A stretch of 64,000 nucleotides of DNA, taken from the NCBI RefSeq assembly GCF_004366595.1, contig NZ_SORE01000005.1, positions 124,001 through 188,000 on the forward strand, given 5' to 3'. The notes under the pieces were generated by a model. It did no database searches and was not told where the DNA came from. It worked only from the letters and a program-made list of their open reading frames with translations. Source of the DNA: Paraburkholderia rhizosphaerae. GTDB lineage: Bacteria; Pseudomonadota; Gammaproteobacteria; Burkholderiales; Burkholderiaceae. How positions within the stretch are numbered: the stretch's first letter is position 1; each line of letters opens with the position of its first letter. Below, piece after piece: positions 9,384 to 17,783 of the stretch. The position numbers were made by a program, and so were the translations under genes.

Positions 9384-10655
9384 CTAGCGGTTCGACGACG
9401 ATAACAGCGCCATGCGCTTGCACTGCAAAAACCGGCGCACGGCCGGATCGCGCTCGAGACCGATCGCAAGCCCATATGCGTCGAGCGCGTCAGTCGTCGC
9501 GCCGGCACGCGCGAGCAGATCCGCGCGTGCGGCCCAGTACGGCTGGTAGTCGGCGAGGCGCGGATCGTCCCGATACGGCTCGAGTGCGTCGAGCGCCGCC
9601 TGCGGACTGTCGCGTTCGGCGAGCGCGAGCGCGCGGTTCACCGCGACCACCGGCGATGCGGCAATCGCGAACAGCGCGTCGTATAGCTGCACGATTTCGC
9701 CCCAGTTCGAGCAACGCGTCTGGCAGCGATGCACGTGTGCCGACTGCAACGCGGCCTCGAGCTGAAAGCGTCCGATTGCGTTGAACGCGTTTGCGCGCCG
9801 CAGCAGCGCGTCGGCAGCGGCGATCATCGGCGCGTTCCATGTTGAGGGATCTTGCGCGGACAGTGGCACGTAGTCGCCGGCGGCATCGCGTCGCGCATCG
9901 CGGCGCGCCTGCGCATACAGCATCAACGCAAACAGGCCGAGCGTCTCGGGCTCCTCGGGCAGTAGTTCCGCGAGCATCTGCGCAAGAAATAGCGCTTCGC
10001 CGGCGAGATCGCGCCGCTCGGTATCGCTGCCGACTGGGTCGGTCCATCCTTCGGCATACGTTGCATAAACCGCTTCCAGCACCGCGGCGAGCCGGCCCGG
10101 CAGCTCCTCCCGCTCGGGCACGCTGAACGGAATACCCGCTGCGCGGATCTTGTTCTTAGCACGCACGAGGCGCTTGCTCATTGCAGCGGGCGACATCAGG
10201 AACGCCGAGGCAATTGTCTTCGCTTCGAGTCCGAGCACCACCTGCAGCATCAGCGGCGTGCGAATCGCGGCCTCGAGCGCGGGGTGCGTGCATGCGAATA
10301 GCAGCGCAAGGCGACGGTCGGGCAACTCACGCGTTTCACGTTCGTCGAATTCGTCGGCGAGGATTGCGAGCTGGTGGGTCACGTCGTCGCCGATCCGGCG
10401 ATGCCGCGCGCCATCGATCGCGCGGCGGCGCGCCACCGTCATCAACCATGCTTCGGGGTTGGCGGGGCAGCCGCGCTTGGGCCAGTCCGCGAGCGCGGCG
10501 GCAAAGGCGTCGGCCAGCGCATCTTCGGCCGCTGCCAGGTCGCGCGTGCGCATCGCCAGTAGTGCGACGAGCTTGCCGTAACTGCGGCGGGCGACTGCCT
10601 CGGCAATCGATTGGGCGGCGCCGTTCGCATCACCGCCGCCGCCGGACGGACTCAT
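9384..10655 (-). CDS. ECF-type RNA polymerase sigma factor (COG4941, TPR-containing)
   Basis: The 423-residue product has an N-terminal sigma-70 region 2 (AAAEDALADAFAAALADWPKRG, then AWLMTVARRRAIDGARH), a region 4-like helix-turn-helix (KTIASAFLMSPAAMSKRLVRAK), and a long C-terminal helical/TPR-like extension typical of this ECF group. The ATG at 10655 shares one base with the stop of the upstream YciI-family gene (TGATG), which indicates translational coupling. The longer in-frame reading to 11075 is only the YciI gene read in another frame. Sigma factors of this group are commonly paired with YCII/DGPF proteins. The target promoters are unknown. Confidence 0.9.
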   Translation of the reverse strand: MSPSGGGGDANGAAQSIAEAVARRSYGKLVALLAMRTRDLAAAEDALADAFAAALADWPKRGCPANPEAWLMTVARRRAIDGARHRRIGDDVTHQLAILADEFDERETRELPDRRLALLFACTHPALEAAIRTPLMLQVVLGLEAKTIASAFLMSPAAMSKRLVRAKNKIRAAGIPFSVPEREELPGRLAAVLEAVYATYAEGWTDPVGSDTERRDLAGEALFLAQMLAELLPEEPETLGLFALMLYAQARRDARRDAAGDYVPLSAQDPSTWNAPMIAAADALLRRANAFNAIGRFQLEAALQSAHVHRCQTRCSNWGEIVQLYDALFAIAASPVVAVNRALALAERDSPQAALDALEPYRDDPRLADYQPYWAARADLLARAGATTDALDAYGLAIGLERDPAVRRFLQCKRMALLSSSNR

Positions 10656-11023
10656 CACGCCGATCGCGCGTCTTTCGGAGCGGTCCACACCGGGCGTACT
10701 TCGATGGTGCCGTGCGCCGCGCCGGGACAGCGCGATGCCCACGAGATCGCCGCGTCCAGGTTCGGCACGTCGATCAGGTAGTAGCCGGCGAGTTGCTCCT
10801 TCGAATCGGAATACGGCCCGTCGAGCACCTGCGGCTTGCCGTCGACGAGGCTTACCGTGGTCGCCGTGCTCGTATGCTGCAGCCGGTTGGCTCCCACCAG
10901 CGCCTGCGCTTTCTGCAACGATTCGGTGTATGCCTGATAAGCGGCGACGCCTTGCTGCCGCTCGCTGTCGGTCATCTGGTTCCAGCTGTTTTCTTCCGAA
11001 TAGATCATCAAAAGATATTGCAT
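10655..11023 (-). CDS. YCII-related (DGPF) domain protein
   Basis: This is a 122-residue YciI-like protein with the expected MQYLLMIYSEE start, the LDGPYSDSKEQLAGYYLID core (DGPF-type motif with active-site Asp) and the WASRCPGA end segment. The start at 11023 is preferred over 11038 because GGAGG lies 6 bases upstream. It overlaps the start of the ECF sigma gene by one base. In this widespread pair the YciI protein is thought to work with, or modulate, the sigma factor. The mechanism is not established and cannot be read from the sequence. Confidence 0.85.
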   Translation of the reverse strand: MQYLLMIYSEENSWNQMTDSERQQGVAAYQAYTESLQKAQALVGANRLQHTSTATTVSLVDGKPQVLDGPYSDSKEQLAGYYLIDVPNLDAAISWASRCPGAAHGTIEVRPVWTAPKDARSA

Positions 11024-11147
11024 ATGAGCCTCCGTCATAGAGTTGAGGCGGGTGAACGTATCGGGCCGCCATCACAATGACGCGCGGGCCGCATGCCGAC
11101 GGACAGGCGGTGCCGAAATAAATCTCGAACGGGCGTGCGCTTGTGCG

Positions 11148-11468
11148 CTATTGACTCTGCTTCGCCTGCGGACATTCCGCCTGATACCAGGCATCGACCT
11201 TACGCTGCGCGTCCTGCAGATCTTGCGGATAGTACGGATCGAAGCCCAATGCCGGGCGGTAACCCGCTTTCTCCAGCGCGGACAATTCGCTCAGATTCAG
11301 CTTGTGGGTGGCCGGTGCGTCGTGTTTGACCGCGGTCAGGTCCGCGCATTCCGTTGCGCTCAGATGGTTTTGCGTACCTTGTTGCGCGCCGCCCGCGGCA
11401 CAGCCAGCGAGCGAAAACGCTATTGCCAATGCAGCCAGCATCGGCCAGACGTTGAGTGGGTTTTTCAT
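11148..11468 (-). CDS. DUF4148-type small lipoprotein
   Basis: The product has 106 residues with a lipoprotein leader (MLAALAIAFSLAGC). The C-terminal half has the DUF4148 pattern common in Burkholderiaceae (GYRPALGFDPYYPQDLQDAQ, then KVDAWYQ). Two further Cys (TECADL and AECPQ) could form a disulfide. It stands 90 bases downstream of the DHPS-like gene on the same strand but looks like an independent unit. Function is unknown for the family. Confidence 0.8.
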   Translation of the reverse strand: MKNPLNVWPMLAALAIAFSLAGCAAGGAQQGTQNHLSATECADLTAVKHDAPATHKLNLSELSALEKAGYRPALGFDPYYPQDLQDAQRKVDAWYQAECPQAKQSQ

Positions 11469-11558
11469 GTCGCGTCTCCGTTCGATGACGACGCAACGCT
11501 ATCACGCCTCGCGTCTTCCTGGCGGCGAGCCTCGGCATTGCACAAAGACGTCGACCCG

Positions 11559-12941
11559 TCAGCCCTTTTTCTTCGTGCTTCCCGGCAGGTGCCACGCGGT
11601 GAGATCCTGCTCAGGCCGCTCGACCGCGCAGCCCCAATCGAGCGGCTCATCCTGATCGAAGCGCTTGCCGAGCTGCCATGCGATTTCCGCGCGCGCCAGT
11701 TGCACGCCCAGATAGAACGCGTGACCGCCGTCGTCTTCGACCTTCAATTGCGGATAAAGCTGGAATGGGTCGGTGGCTTTCAAATGGCCGTCGCGGTTGT
11801 ACACATGAATGCCGTCGCCCGACACTTGCACGCGAAAATTCGGATCGCGCACGCCGGCCGCGAATTCCGCGATCTCATCGGCGTTATACGGAAACGGCCG
11901 CTTTGCATGCAATGCGGCGAGTGCGCCCGATATGCCTTTCGGCAGCACTTGCTGCTGTTCGGCCACATGCATGATGCGGCGCGCGATATCCGCTTCGCGC
12001 ACCGCGCGCCGCGCATGCAGGCTCACCGACGTCGTGAGCACTGCCGCGATGTGCAACTCGGCCGCGATGCCGAGTAGCAGTGCATTGATTCCGGTCGTGT
12101 CAGCCTCGGTCAGCTCGGTGACGTTGCCGATGCCAAGCATGATCGCGATCTGCGGATAGCGCTCGCGTAGCGCGACGTATCGCGCAACCGACGCGGCAAA
12201 GCCGAACGGAATCGGGTCGAGAATCGGATCGGCGAGAAACGGCTTGCCGCGTGTGAGCATCGCATCGATCGCCTGATGCAGCGATGCGGTATCGCGCGGC
12301 TCGCGCGCGACGACGATCGGCGTCGCCGGTACTTCATCGGCAATCCACAAGGTGTCCGCGTTCAGGCTCATCAGATAGTCGGCGCCTGCGCGGCCGCCGC
12401 GCAGCAGTTCATCGGTGAGCATCGAATCGACGCTGACGCGATAGCCGGCGTCTTTCAGCATCCGCACCGCGTCTTCGAGATGTGGAAACGGCGTATCGGG
12501 CAGGCAGCCGACATCGATCACATTCGCGCCTTCGTCCGCGAAGCGCTTCGCGCGCGCGGCGATGCCTTCGAGATCGAGCCGCGGCGCATCGACGATTTCC
12601 GCGAAAATTTCGGTCTCGTAACGCGACAGATCGAGCTTGCGCGCCGCCTGTCCGAAGAATTGCGGCAGGTCCTTGATCTCATCGGGCCCGCGCTGCACGG
12701 GCAAACCGAAATGTGTGGTGAGCGCTTCCATATCGCCGCGGCAGCGGCCGGGCACAATCATCCGGTTTGCGTTGAGTGGCAGCGGCACGCGCCGACGGAT
12801 CATGTCCGCGGTCATCAGCCCGGCGACTTGCAGCCCGATTTCGCGCACTTCCCACGTGAACGTCGGATTCGCGAAGCCTTCGAGCACCTGCACGACGCTT
12901 TTTTCGGCCAGCCTGCCAGTCAGGAAGACGATGTGTTCCAT
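11559..12941 (-). CDS. Pterin-binding DHPS-like protein of the H4MPT cluster (DUF6513 plus pterin-binding domain)
   Basis: The product has 460 residues. The N-terminal part (about 1-130, beginning MEHIVFLTG) matches the DUF6513-type region. Residues about 145-400 form a dihydropteroate-synthase-like TIM barrel (GANVIDVGCLPDTPFPH, YRVSVDS, ILDPIPFGF, MLGIGNVTEL). It is the archaeal-like variant found beside fae/mch in methylotrophs, where it is thought to join the pterin pyrophosphate to the ribofuranosylaminobenzene unit during H4MPT synthesis. The gene overlaps the upstream flavoprotein gene by 22 bases, so the two are translated as a unit. The exact reaction is inferred from context. Confidence 0.85.
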   Translation of the reverse strand: MEHIVFLTGRLAEKSVVQVLEGFANPTFTWEVREIGLQVAGLMTADMIRRRVPLPLNANRMIVPGRCRGDMEALTTHFGLPVQRGPDEIKDLPQFFGQAARKLDLSRYETEIFAEIVDAPRLDLEGIAARAKRFADEGANVIDVGCLPDTPFPHLEDAVRMLKDAGYRVSVDSMLTDELLRGGRAGADYLMSLNADTLWIADEVPATPIVVAREPRDTASLHQAIDAMLTRGKPFLADPILDPIPFGFAASVARYVALRERYPQIAIMLGIGNVTELTEADTTGINALLLGIAAELHIAAVLTTSVSLHARRAVREADIARRIMHVAEQQQVLPKGISGALAALHAKRPFPYNADEIAEFAAGVRDPNFRVQVSGDGIHVYNRDGHLKATDPFQLYPQLKVEDDGGHAFYLGVQLARAEIAWQLGKRFDQDEPLDWGCAVERPEQDLTAWHLPGSTKKKG

Positions 12942-13519
12942 GCGAGCCCGAGAGTCGACAGCCGTTGCGTGAGCGCGGCGCGCAGATCGTCGAGCGAGCG
13001 CGCGACCGTCGTGTGTTCGATCCGCGCGAGCCGCTCGACGTTCTCGAGTTCGATCGCGCGCGGCCGCAATTCGACCCAGTCGTGCGGACTTTGCGTGATC
13101 ACGGTAGGCTCGGTGTCGCATGCGAAAACGATGCCGGGCACGCATTGTTTGCCGGCTTGCGCATACAGGTTGGTCGGCAGCGTGTCGGAAATGCCGAACG
13201 CGCACTTCGCCACCGTATTACTGGTTGCGGGCGCAATCACCACCGTGTGGTAAAGGCCTTCGTACAGCATGCCGACCGGCACGCTGCTCGCGCTGTTGTC
13301 GCGCATCACGCGGAAATGCTCACGCAGCTTTGCAATCGGCCAACCGTACAACGGCAACACTTCTTCGCCGGCCGCGGACAGGAACATGTCGACGTCTGGC
13401 AGTTGCAACGCCACATCGATCGATTCCTCGATCATATGGCCGGAGCCCGTCACGCACCATGCGAAGCGCGCGTCGGGCCTGAATTCGCCGGGGCGGCGCG
13501 CGGGCGTCGGCGCGCTCAT
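12920..13519 (-). CDS. Flavoprotein, probable dihydromethanopterin reductase (DmrB/AfpA type)
   Basis: The 199-residue protein belongs to the flavoprotein (PF02441) family: FAWCVTGSGHMIEE for the FMN phosphate loop, APATSNTVAKCAFGISD as the second FMN signature, and FACDT. Proteins of this type sit in methylotroph H4MPT clusters and are linked to reduction of dihydromethanopterin to the active tetrahydro form. It is the first gene of a two-gene unit with the DHPS-like gene and lies 45 bases downstream of the sigma-54 activator gene. The reductase assignment rests on family and neighbourhood. Confidence 0.8.
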   Translation of the reverse strand: MSAPTPARRPGEFRPDARFAWCVTGSGHMIEESIDVALQLPDVDMFLSAAGEEVLPLYGWPIAKLREHFRVMRDNSASSVPVGMLYEGLYHTVVIAPATSNTVAKCAFGISDTLPTNLYAQAGKQCVPGIVFACDTEPTVITQSPHDWVELRPRAIELENVERLARIEHTTVARSLDDLRAALTQRLSTLGLAWNTSSS

Positions 13520-13564
13520 GAACCGTATAGCCGTGAGGCCGGCGACAGGCGTGGGTGTCGTGCG

Positions 13565-15637
13565 TCACGCATCATTGAGCGAGGAAGGCGTGTCGTGCGA
13601 GAGGCGGATATACAGTCTGTGCATCTTCCGATACAACGTGTTGCGGCTGATGCCGAGCGTCTTGGCGACGTTGCTGACGTTCCACCGGTGTTCATCGAGC
13701 ATCGCAAGCACGGTTTCGCGTTCCTTGATCTGAATCGCGTTGAGCGTCGATACATCGCAGTCGTCCGGCAACGCCGGTATCTCGTGCATCGCGGCCGGCA
13801 CTTCGGTTGCGCGTGCAACGGTCGCGGGCGCGCCGCTGCCTTGCATGATTTCCGGCGGCAAATGCGCACAACGAATTTCCGTGCCGTCGCACAGTGCGAT
13901 CGCCATCTGCAGCACGTGCCGCAACTGGCGGATATTGCCCGGCCACGCATAGTTGAGCAGCGCCTGGCGCGCTTCCGCGCTGAGCGCCGGTGCTTCATCG
14001 GATTCGCTGTCGAGCAGATGCTGGATCAGCGCGCCGATGTCCGCGCGCTCGCGCAATGCGGGCAGATTGATTTCGATGCCGCTCAAACGGTAATACAGGT
14101 CTTCGCGGAACATCCCCCGCTGCACAAGGTCGAGCAGGTTGCGGTGGCTCGCGCTGATCAGCTGGAAGTCCACCTTCAGCGTGGTCTCGGTGCCAAGCGG
14201 CGTGACCTCGTGCTCTTCGAGCACGCGCAACAGACGCGCTTGCAGCGCCATCGGCATATCGCCGATCTCGTCGAGAAACAGCGTGCCGTTGTTGGCCTGC
14301 ACGATCTTGCCGCGCCGTCCTTCACGCTGCGCGCCGGTAAAGGCGCCGGCGCGGTAGCCGAACAGCTCGCTTTCGATCAGGTTTTCCGGCAGCGATGCGC
14401 AGTTCACCGCGACAAAGCTGCCGCCGCTATTCGGGCTGATGCTATGCAGCGCGTTCGCGAATACTTCCTTGCCGGTGCCGGTCTGACCGCGCAGGATGAT
14501 CGGTATCTTCCGCTGGATCGCGCGTGCCGCGAGCTGGATTTGCGATGCCATCCGCGGGTCGCCGAATTCGAGTTGCGACAGCTTGTCGAGACGGCTGCTG
14601 GCAAGTGCGCGGGTTTCCTTGGTCTTTGCCACGCGGCCGCGCGGCGCGGCATCGCCGGCCGGTGCGCGCGGCGAAGGCAGCGTCGAGAACGCACTGGCAA
14701 ATGTGGTCGCATCGCGCGGCGTTTGCGCGACGAGGAAAAAGCGGTTGTTCGTATGCGCGCCGTAGACGGTGACCGGATGGAACGAGCCGCGAATGCTGCG
14801 TGCCACCATATCTTCAAGAGTCGCGCTAAACGCTTCTTCGATCCGTTTGCCACACAGTTGGTCCGGCGAGCGCAGATCGAGCTGGAATAGCGCGCTGCGG
14901 CTGGCCGCGAGCACGATGCCTTCGTCGTCGACGGCGAGCTTGCCCGCGTGCAGCGTGCCGACGAATTCGGGCCGGCTGTGGAAGTGGACCATGTTCGCGC
15001 GCCGGTAGCGCGAGTCGATCAGCCGGTTCTCGATCATCTGCCGCGACATGCCGACCAGCACCAGCGAGTGCTGCTGTAACAGCTTCGAGTGGCTCGTCAC
15101 GTCGAGCACGCCGATCACCATGCCACGGTCGTCCATGATCGGCGCGGCGGAGCAGGTGAGTGACGTGTAGCGCGGATAGAAATGCTCGTGCTGATAGACC
15201 GCAAGGCATTCGCGTTCGGCGAGACAGGTGCCCATGCCGTTGGTGCCGGCGGTACGCTCGCTCCATACCGCGCCAACGCGCAATCCATCCGCGGCGACGG
15301 CCTCGCTGAACGGCACCGACGATACCTGATGCACGATTACGCCATCCGCATCGGTCAGCACGACCGCGAGACTCGGGTCGGCGAGCTGCTGATACAGCGT
15401 GGTCATTTCAAGCTTCGAGCACGCGATCAGGTCGGTCGCCGCTTCGCGGCGCGACGACAGTTCGTGTTGCGTGAGCACGGGCGGCATGATGAAGCGGCCC
15501 GGGTCGAGACCGAACTCGTTCAGGCAGCGCGTCCACGATTGCGCGACCGAATCGCTCGTCTGACGCGCGGGCGACTGGTTGTGGACCGTGTTCAGAACAT
15601 CTCGAATGTGCGAGTTGGTGTCAGCGAGCGATGACAT
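13565..15637 (-). CDS. Sigma-54-dependent transcriptional activator, AcoR-like
   Basis: The product has 690 residues. A GAF-like sensor region covers about 60-200, a PAS-like region about 225-290, and the AAA+ domain about 350-590 with Walker A GQTGTGKE, the sigma-54 contact motif GAFTGA (about 431-436) and Walker B LFLDEIGD. A Fis-type helix-turn-helix lies near the C-terminus (VAKTLGISRNTLYRK). The N-terminal architecture is that of AcoR, which senses small metabolites. The start at 15637 (MSSLADTN) has GGAG upstream but spaced a little long. An ATG at 15673 is possible. Its place inside the H4MPT cluster makes control of the C1 genes likely. See the TGGCACG element before fae. Confidence 0.9.
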   Translation of the reverse strand: MSSLADTNSHIRDVLNTVHNQSPARQTSDSVAQSWTRCLNEFGLDPGRFIMPPVLTQHELSSRREAATDLIACSKLEMTTLYQQLADPSLAVVLTDADGVIVHQVSSVPFSEAVAADGLRVGAVWSERTAGTNGMGTCLAERECLAVYQHEHFYPRYTSLTCSAAPIMDDRGMVIGVLDVTSHSKLLQQHSLVLVGMSRQMIENRLIDSRYRRANMVHFHSRPEFVGTLHAGKLAVDDEGIVLAASRSALFQLDLRSPDQLCGKRIEEAFSATLEDMVARSIRGSFHPVTVYGAHTNNRFFLVAQTPRDATTFASAFSTLPSPRAPAGDAAPRGRVAKTKETRALASSRLDKLSQLEFGDPRMASQIQLAARAIQRKIPIILRGQTGTGKEVFANALHSISPNSGGSFVAVNCASLPENLIESELFGYRAGAFTGAQREGRRGKIVQANNGTLFLDEIGDMPMALQARLLRVLEEHEVTPLGTETTLKVDFQLISASHRNLLDLVQRGMFREDLYYRLSGIEINLPALRERADIGALIQHLLDSESDEAPALSAEARQALLNYAWPGNIRQLRHVLQMAIALCDGTEIRCAHLPPEIMQGSGAPATVARATEVPAAMHEIPALPDDCDVSTLNAIQIKERETVLAMLDEHRWNVSNVAKTLGISRNTLYRKMHRLYIRLSHDTPSSLNDA

Positions 15638-16001
15638 GTTGGGGCGTCTCCATTGCGTTCGGCTTATCCGCACCGGGTTAGCGGCGCGCCGACGCCTTTA
15701 TATATGTGTACCTCTTCCCCTGTGCGCCGCGCGATTCTGCGTCGCGCATCCGCCAAGCCACAACCACAGCACAACGGCCAGACAATTGTAGGCAACCGCT
15801 TCATTGTCTGCTTGCGAACACTCTACAACCGATAGCGCCGGTCATCAATAAGTAGTCTTATAAGGACCGCATTGCCGTGCGCGCTTTTTGCTTAACGTGA
15901 CATGCCGCGTTCACATTTCATGCTTATACACTGTGCAACGGCGGCGGTCAATCGGTTCAATCTCTACTACTTGAATGCCGACAGGCGGCGGAGTCACCCT
16001 T
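15638..16001. promoter_or_regulatory. Divergent control region with an 8-bp inverted repeat
   Basis: About 360 bases separate the sigma-54 activator gene and the dihydroneopterin aldolase gene. The stretch 15760-15900 is AT-richer than its flanks. CAGACAAT at 15779-15786 is repeated inverted as ATTGTCTG at 15803-15810, with a 16-base spacer. This geometry would suit a dimeric regulator, perhaps autoregulation of the activator. No sigma-54 (GG-N10-GC) site with good sequence was found here. Confidence 0.4.
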
Positions 16002-16535
16002 ATGGAGCGTTTCGATGCAATTCGCGCGATCCGGCAACCGATCGATATCGCGCTCGACGACATGAACGAGCGGTTTGCGGCCGATGATGCACTGACCCGT
16101 GTGCCGGCGCGTGTCGCGCTGGACATCGTCTATATCGAGGGTTTCACCGGACAAACGGTGATCGGCATCGATGCGCCGGAACTGCACACGACACAGCCGG
16201 TACGACTCGATCTAGCGATCGGCGTACCGAGGCTTCGTGCCTGCGATACCGATCGCATTGGGGACACGGTCGACTATTCGGCGGTGCGCACCGCGCTGCA
16301 TACGCTTCTTGCGACGCACAAGGTTCAGCTGCTCGAGGCGCTGGCCGAGCAGGTCGCGCAATTGATCATCGGCACATTCGGCGCGCATTGGGTACGTGTA
16401 TCGCTCAGCAAGCCCGCGAAGTTCGACGACGTAACGGCAGTGGGTGTGCTGATCGAGCGGACGCGCACGCGTAGCGAAGCCCGCAGCCTGTGGGGCCGAT
16501 GCGCGTCGCTCGGCGAAGGACTGATTCCCGATTGA
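16002..16535 (+). CDS. folB: Dihydroneopterin aldolase (FolB-like)
   Basis: This 177-residue protein is longer than typical FolB (about 120), but the core pattern fits: residues about 35-160 include LDIVYIEGFTGQTVIGI, AVRTALHTLLATHKVQLLEALAEQVA (the active-site Glu/Lys region) and WVRVSLSKPAKF. It would cleave dihydroneopterin to 6-hydroxymethyl-dihydropterin, the pterin precursor shared by folate and H4MPT. The ATG at 16002 has GGAG 9 bases upstream. An ATG at 15975 is further off. It is the only plus-strand gene in this part of the cluster. Its location points to supply of pterin for H4MPT. Confidence 0.8.
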   Translation: MERFDAIRAIRQPIDIALDDMNERFAADDALTRVPARVALDIVYIEGFTGQTVIGIDAPELHTTQPVRLDLAIGVPRLRACDTDRIGDTVDYSAVRTALHTLLATHKVQLLEALAEQVAQLIIGTFGAHWVRVSLSKPAKFDDVTAVGVLIERTRTRSEARSLWGRCASLGEGLIPD

Positions 16536-16619
16536 GCATCGACTGAGCGCGTACTGACCGCCTCTGAGCGGCACTGAACAGCGCCGCTTCAGCCCGGCGC
16601 TTCCGCCGCCGCCGTCGCG

Positions 16620-17051
16620 CTATTTCGCCGATGCCGACGCGGCGGGCTTACCCAGTCCGCACTGATCGTACGCGGTCTGCTGCAACGCGCGGAATTTCTT
16701 TGTCTGCGCACGGGCCTTGTCCATCCGGAATTCGGCGCCGCCTTCGCCGCCCATCGTCGCGTACTTCGAGAAGGTCGACTGCTCGACGTAATCGTCGTAC
16801 GGTAGCGCCGCCGCGATCTTGTCGATCGCGCATGAGCACTTGTAGACGTTGGCGAAGTCGTGTCCGTTTTCGTCCATACAACCGAGCACGTACTCGACAC
16901 GCCCCTCGGTCGGGTAGCTGTAGCCTTGCGCAGGCGTCGCCTTGCCGGTGGAATCCGCGGCAGCGGGCCCTGCGGCCAGCGTAGCGAGTGGCAGGCACGC
17001 GGCACACGCGATGGAGACAACCGCGAGCCGCGTGCGACAACATGAAGTCAT
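16620..17051 (-). CDS. Conserved-looking periplasmic protein downstream of fae, unknown function
   Basis: The 143-residue product has a signal peptide (about residues 1-27, ending LATLAAG). The mature domain has four Cys, in VLGCMDENG, YKCSCAID and YDQCGLG, which could make two disulfides or bind a cofactor. There is no CXXCH haem motif. An aromatic, charged helix (YDDYVEQSTFSKYATMGGEGGAE) follows. I do not recognise a named family. It lies 101 bases downstream of fae on the same strand and could be co-transcribed. A role with the periplasmic methanol oxidation system is a guess from location. Confidence 0.7.
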   Translation of the reverse strand: MTSCCRTRLAVVSIACAACLPLATLAAGPAAADSTGKATPAQGYSYPTEGRVEYVLGCMDENGHDFANVYKCSCAIDKIAAALPYDDYVEQSTFSKYATMGGEGGAEFRMDKARAQTKKFRALQQTAYDQCGLGKPAASASAK

Positions 17052-17152
17052 GCGAGGACCTCGTATCGAAACACCCTGTTCATCTACCGATGCAGGACGC
17101 GCGCCGGATGGCTGCCCGTCGCGCGGCTTGCATCAACCCCCGCCATCGACCG

Positions 17153-17662
17153 TTAGTTCGGTGCGAACGGGTGCGCGACCGAGCTCTTCTTCGATACCAC
17201 TTCCGCCGCGCTCGGTTCACCCGCTACCGCGCGTTGCAACGCTTCACGCGTTGCCTTGTAGTTGTACTCCTGAATCTTCTTGTCGTCTTCGGCCTGCCAG
17301 TGAATGAACACGCCGACGCAAATAAACAGGTCGTCGGCTTCTTCCTTCGGAATCGTGCCGTCTTCGACGCAATCGGCGACGGCCAGCGCGACCGCGTGCT
17401 GCGCCGGGCCGAACATCTGCACCGCCTGTTTCGCGCCCTTGATCGTCACCTTGTTGAACAGCACGGTGTTCGGTTTGGCCATCAGGTTCGGCGCGACCAC
17501 CGCGAGCAGTGAAGTGAAGCCGTCCTTGTTGTTGGTGAGCGCATTGCAGAAGGCGGTTTCGGCAGCTGAACCACGCGGTCCGATCAGAAGATCGATGTGA
17601 GCGACCTCGTTGCCATCACCGATTAGCGACTCGCCTACCAGGACGCGATTAATCTTGGCCAT
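17153..17662 (-). CDS. fae: Formaldehyde-activating enzyme
   Basis: The 169-residue product matches Fae along its whole length: [37 protein letters not shown], and the C-terminal [16 protein letters not shown] helix. The His in EVAHIDL corresponds to the residue that acts in catalysis in this family. It condenses formaldehyde with H4MPT to methylene-H4MPT in the cytoplasm, the entry step to the C1 oxidation route. GGAGG precedes the ATG. The 120-base gap to the next upstream gene contains a strong -24 sigma-54 element, so fae probably has its own promoter even though it follows the H4MPT genes. Confidence 0.97.
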   Translation of the reverse strand: MAKINRVLVGESLIGDGNEVAHIDLLIGPRGSAAETAFCNALTNNKDGFTSLLAVVAPNLMAKPNTVLFNKVTIKGAKQAVQMFGPAQHAVALAVADCVEDGTIPKEEADDLFICVGVFIHWQAEDDKKIQEYNYKATREALQRAVAGEPSAAEVVSKKSSVAHPFAPN

Positions 17663-17765
17663 GCTGTTCCTCCGATGAAGTGGGATCTGTCGACGCTGGG
17701 GGGGCGCCCACGGCGCACGGCGTTCTGCCGCGCGGGTGAGCGGAGAACGCACCATCGCATCGTCT

Positions 17766-17782
17766 AACAGGAAGCGTGCCAA
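17766..17782 (-). promoter_or_regulatory. Candidate sigma-54 promoter of fae
   Basis: On the minus strand TTGGCACG (17782-17775) matches the -24 consensus perfectly. After the correct 4-base spacer CTGTT follows (17770-17766) as an imperfect -12 element (GG-N10-GT instead of GG-N10-GC). It lies about 100 bases before the fae start and just after the stop codon of the upstream gene. A sigma-54 activator is encoded 2 kb away, which supports it. The -12 mismatch keeps confidence moderate. Confidence 0.5.
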
Positions 17783-17783
17783 T

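Noticed and set aside
9384-11075. A 563-residue fusion of an unknown N-terminus with the sigma factor
   Set aside because: The N-terminal 140 residues are the YciI gene read in another frame. The TGATG overlap and the sigma-70 region 2 position support a start at 10655.
12965-14890. 641-codon plus-strand open frame
   Set aside because: It lies antisense to the flavoprotein and sigma-54 activator genes and has Arg/Ala/His-rich, low-information sequence. It is a GC-driven shadow frame.
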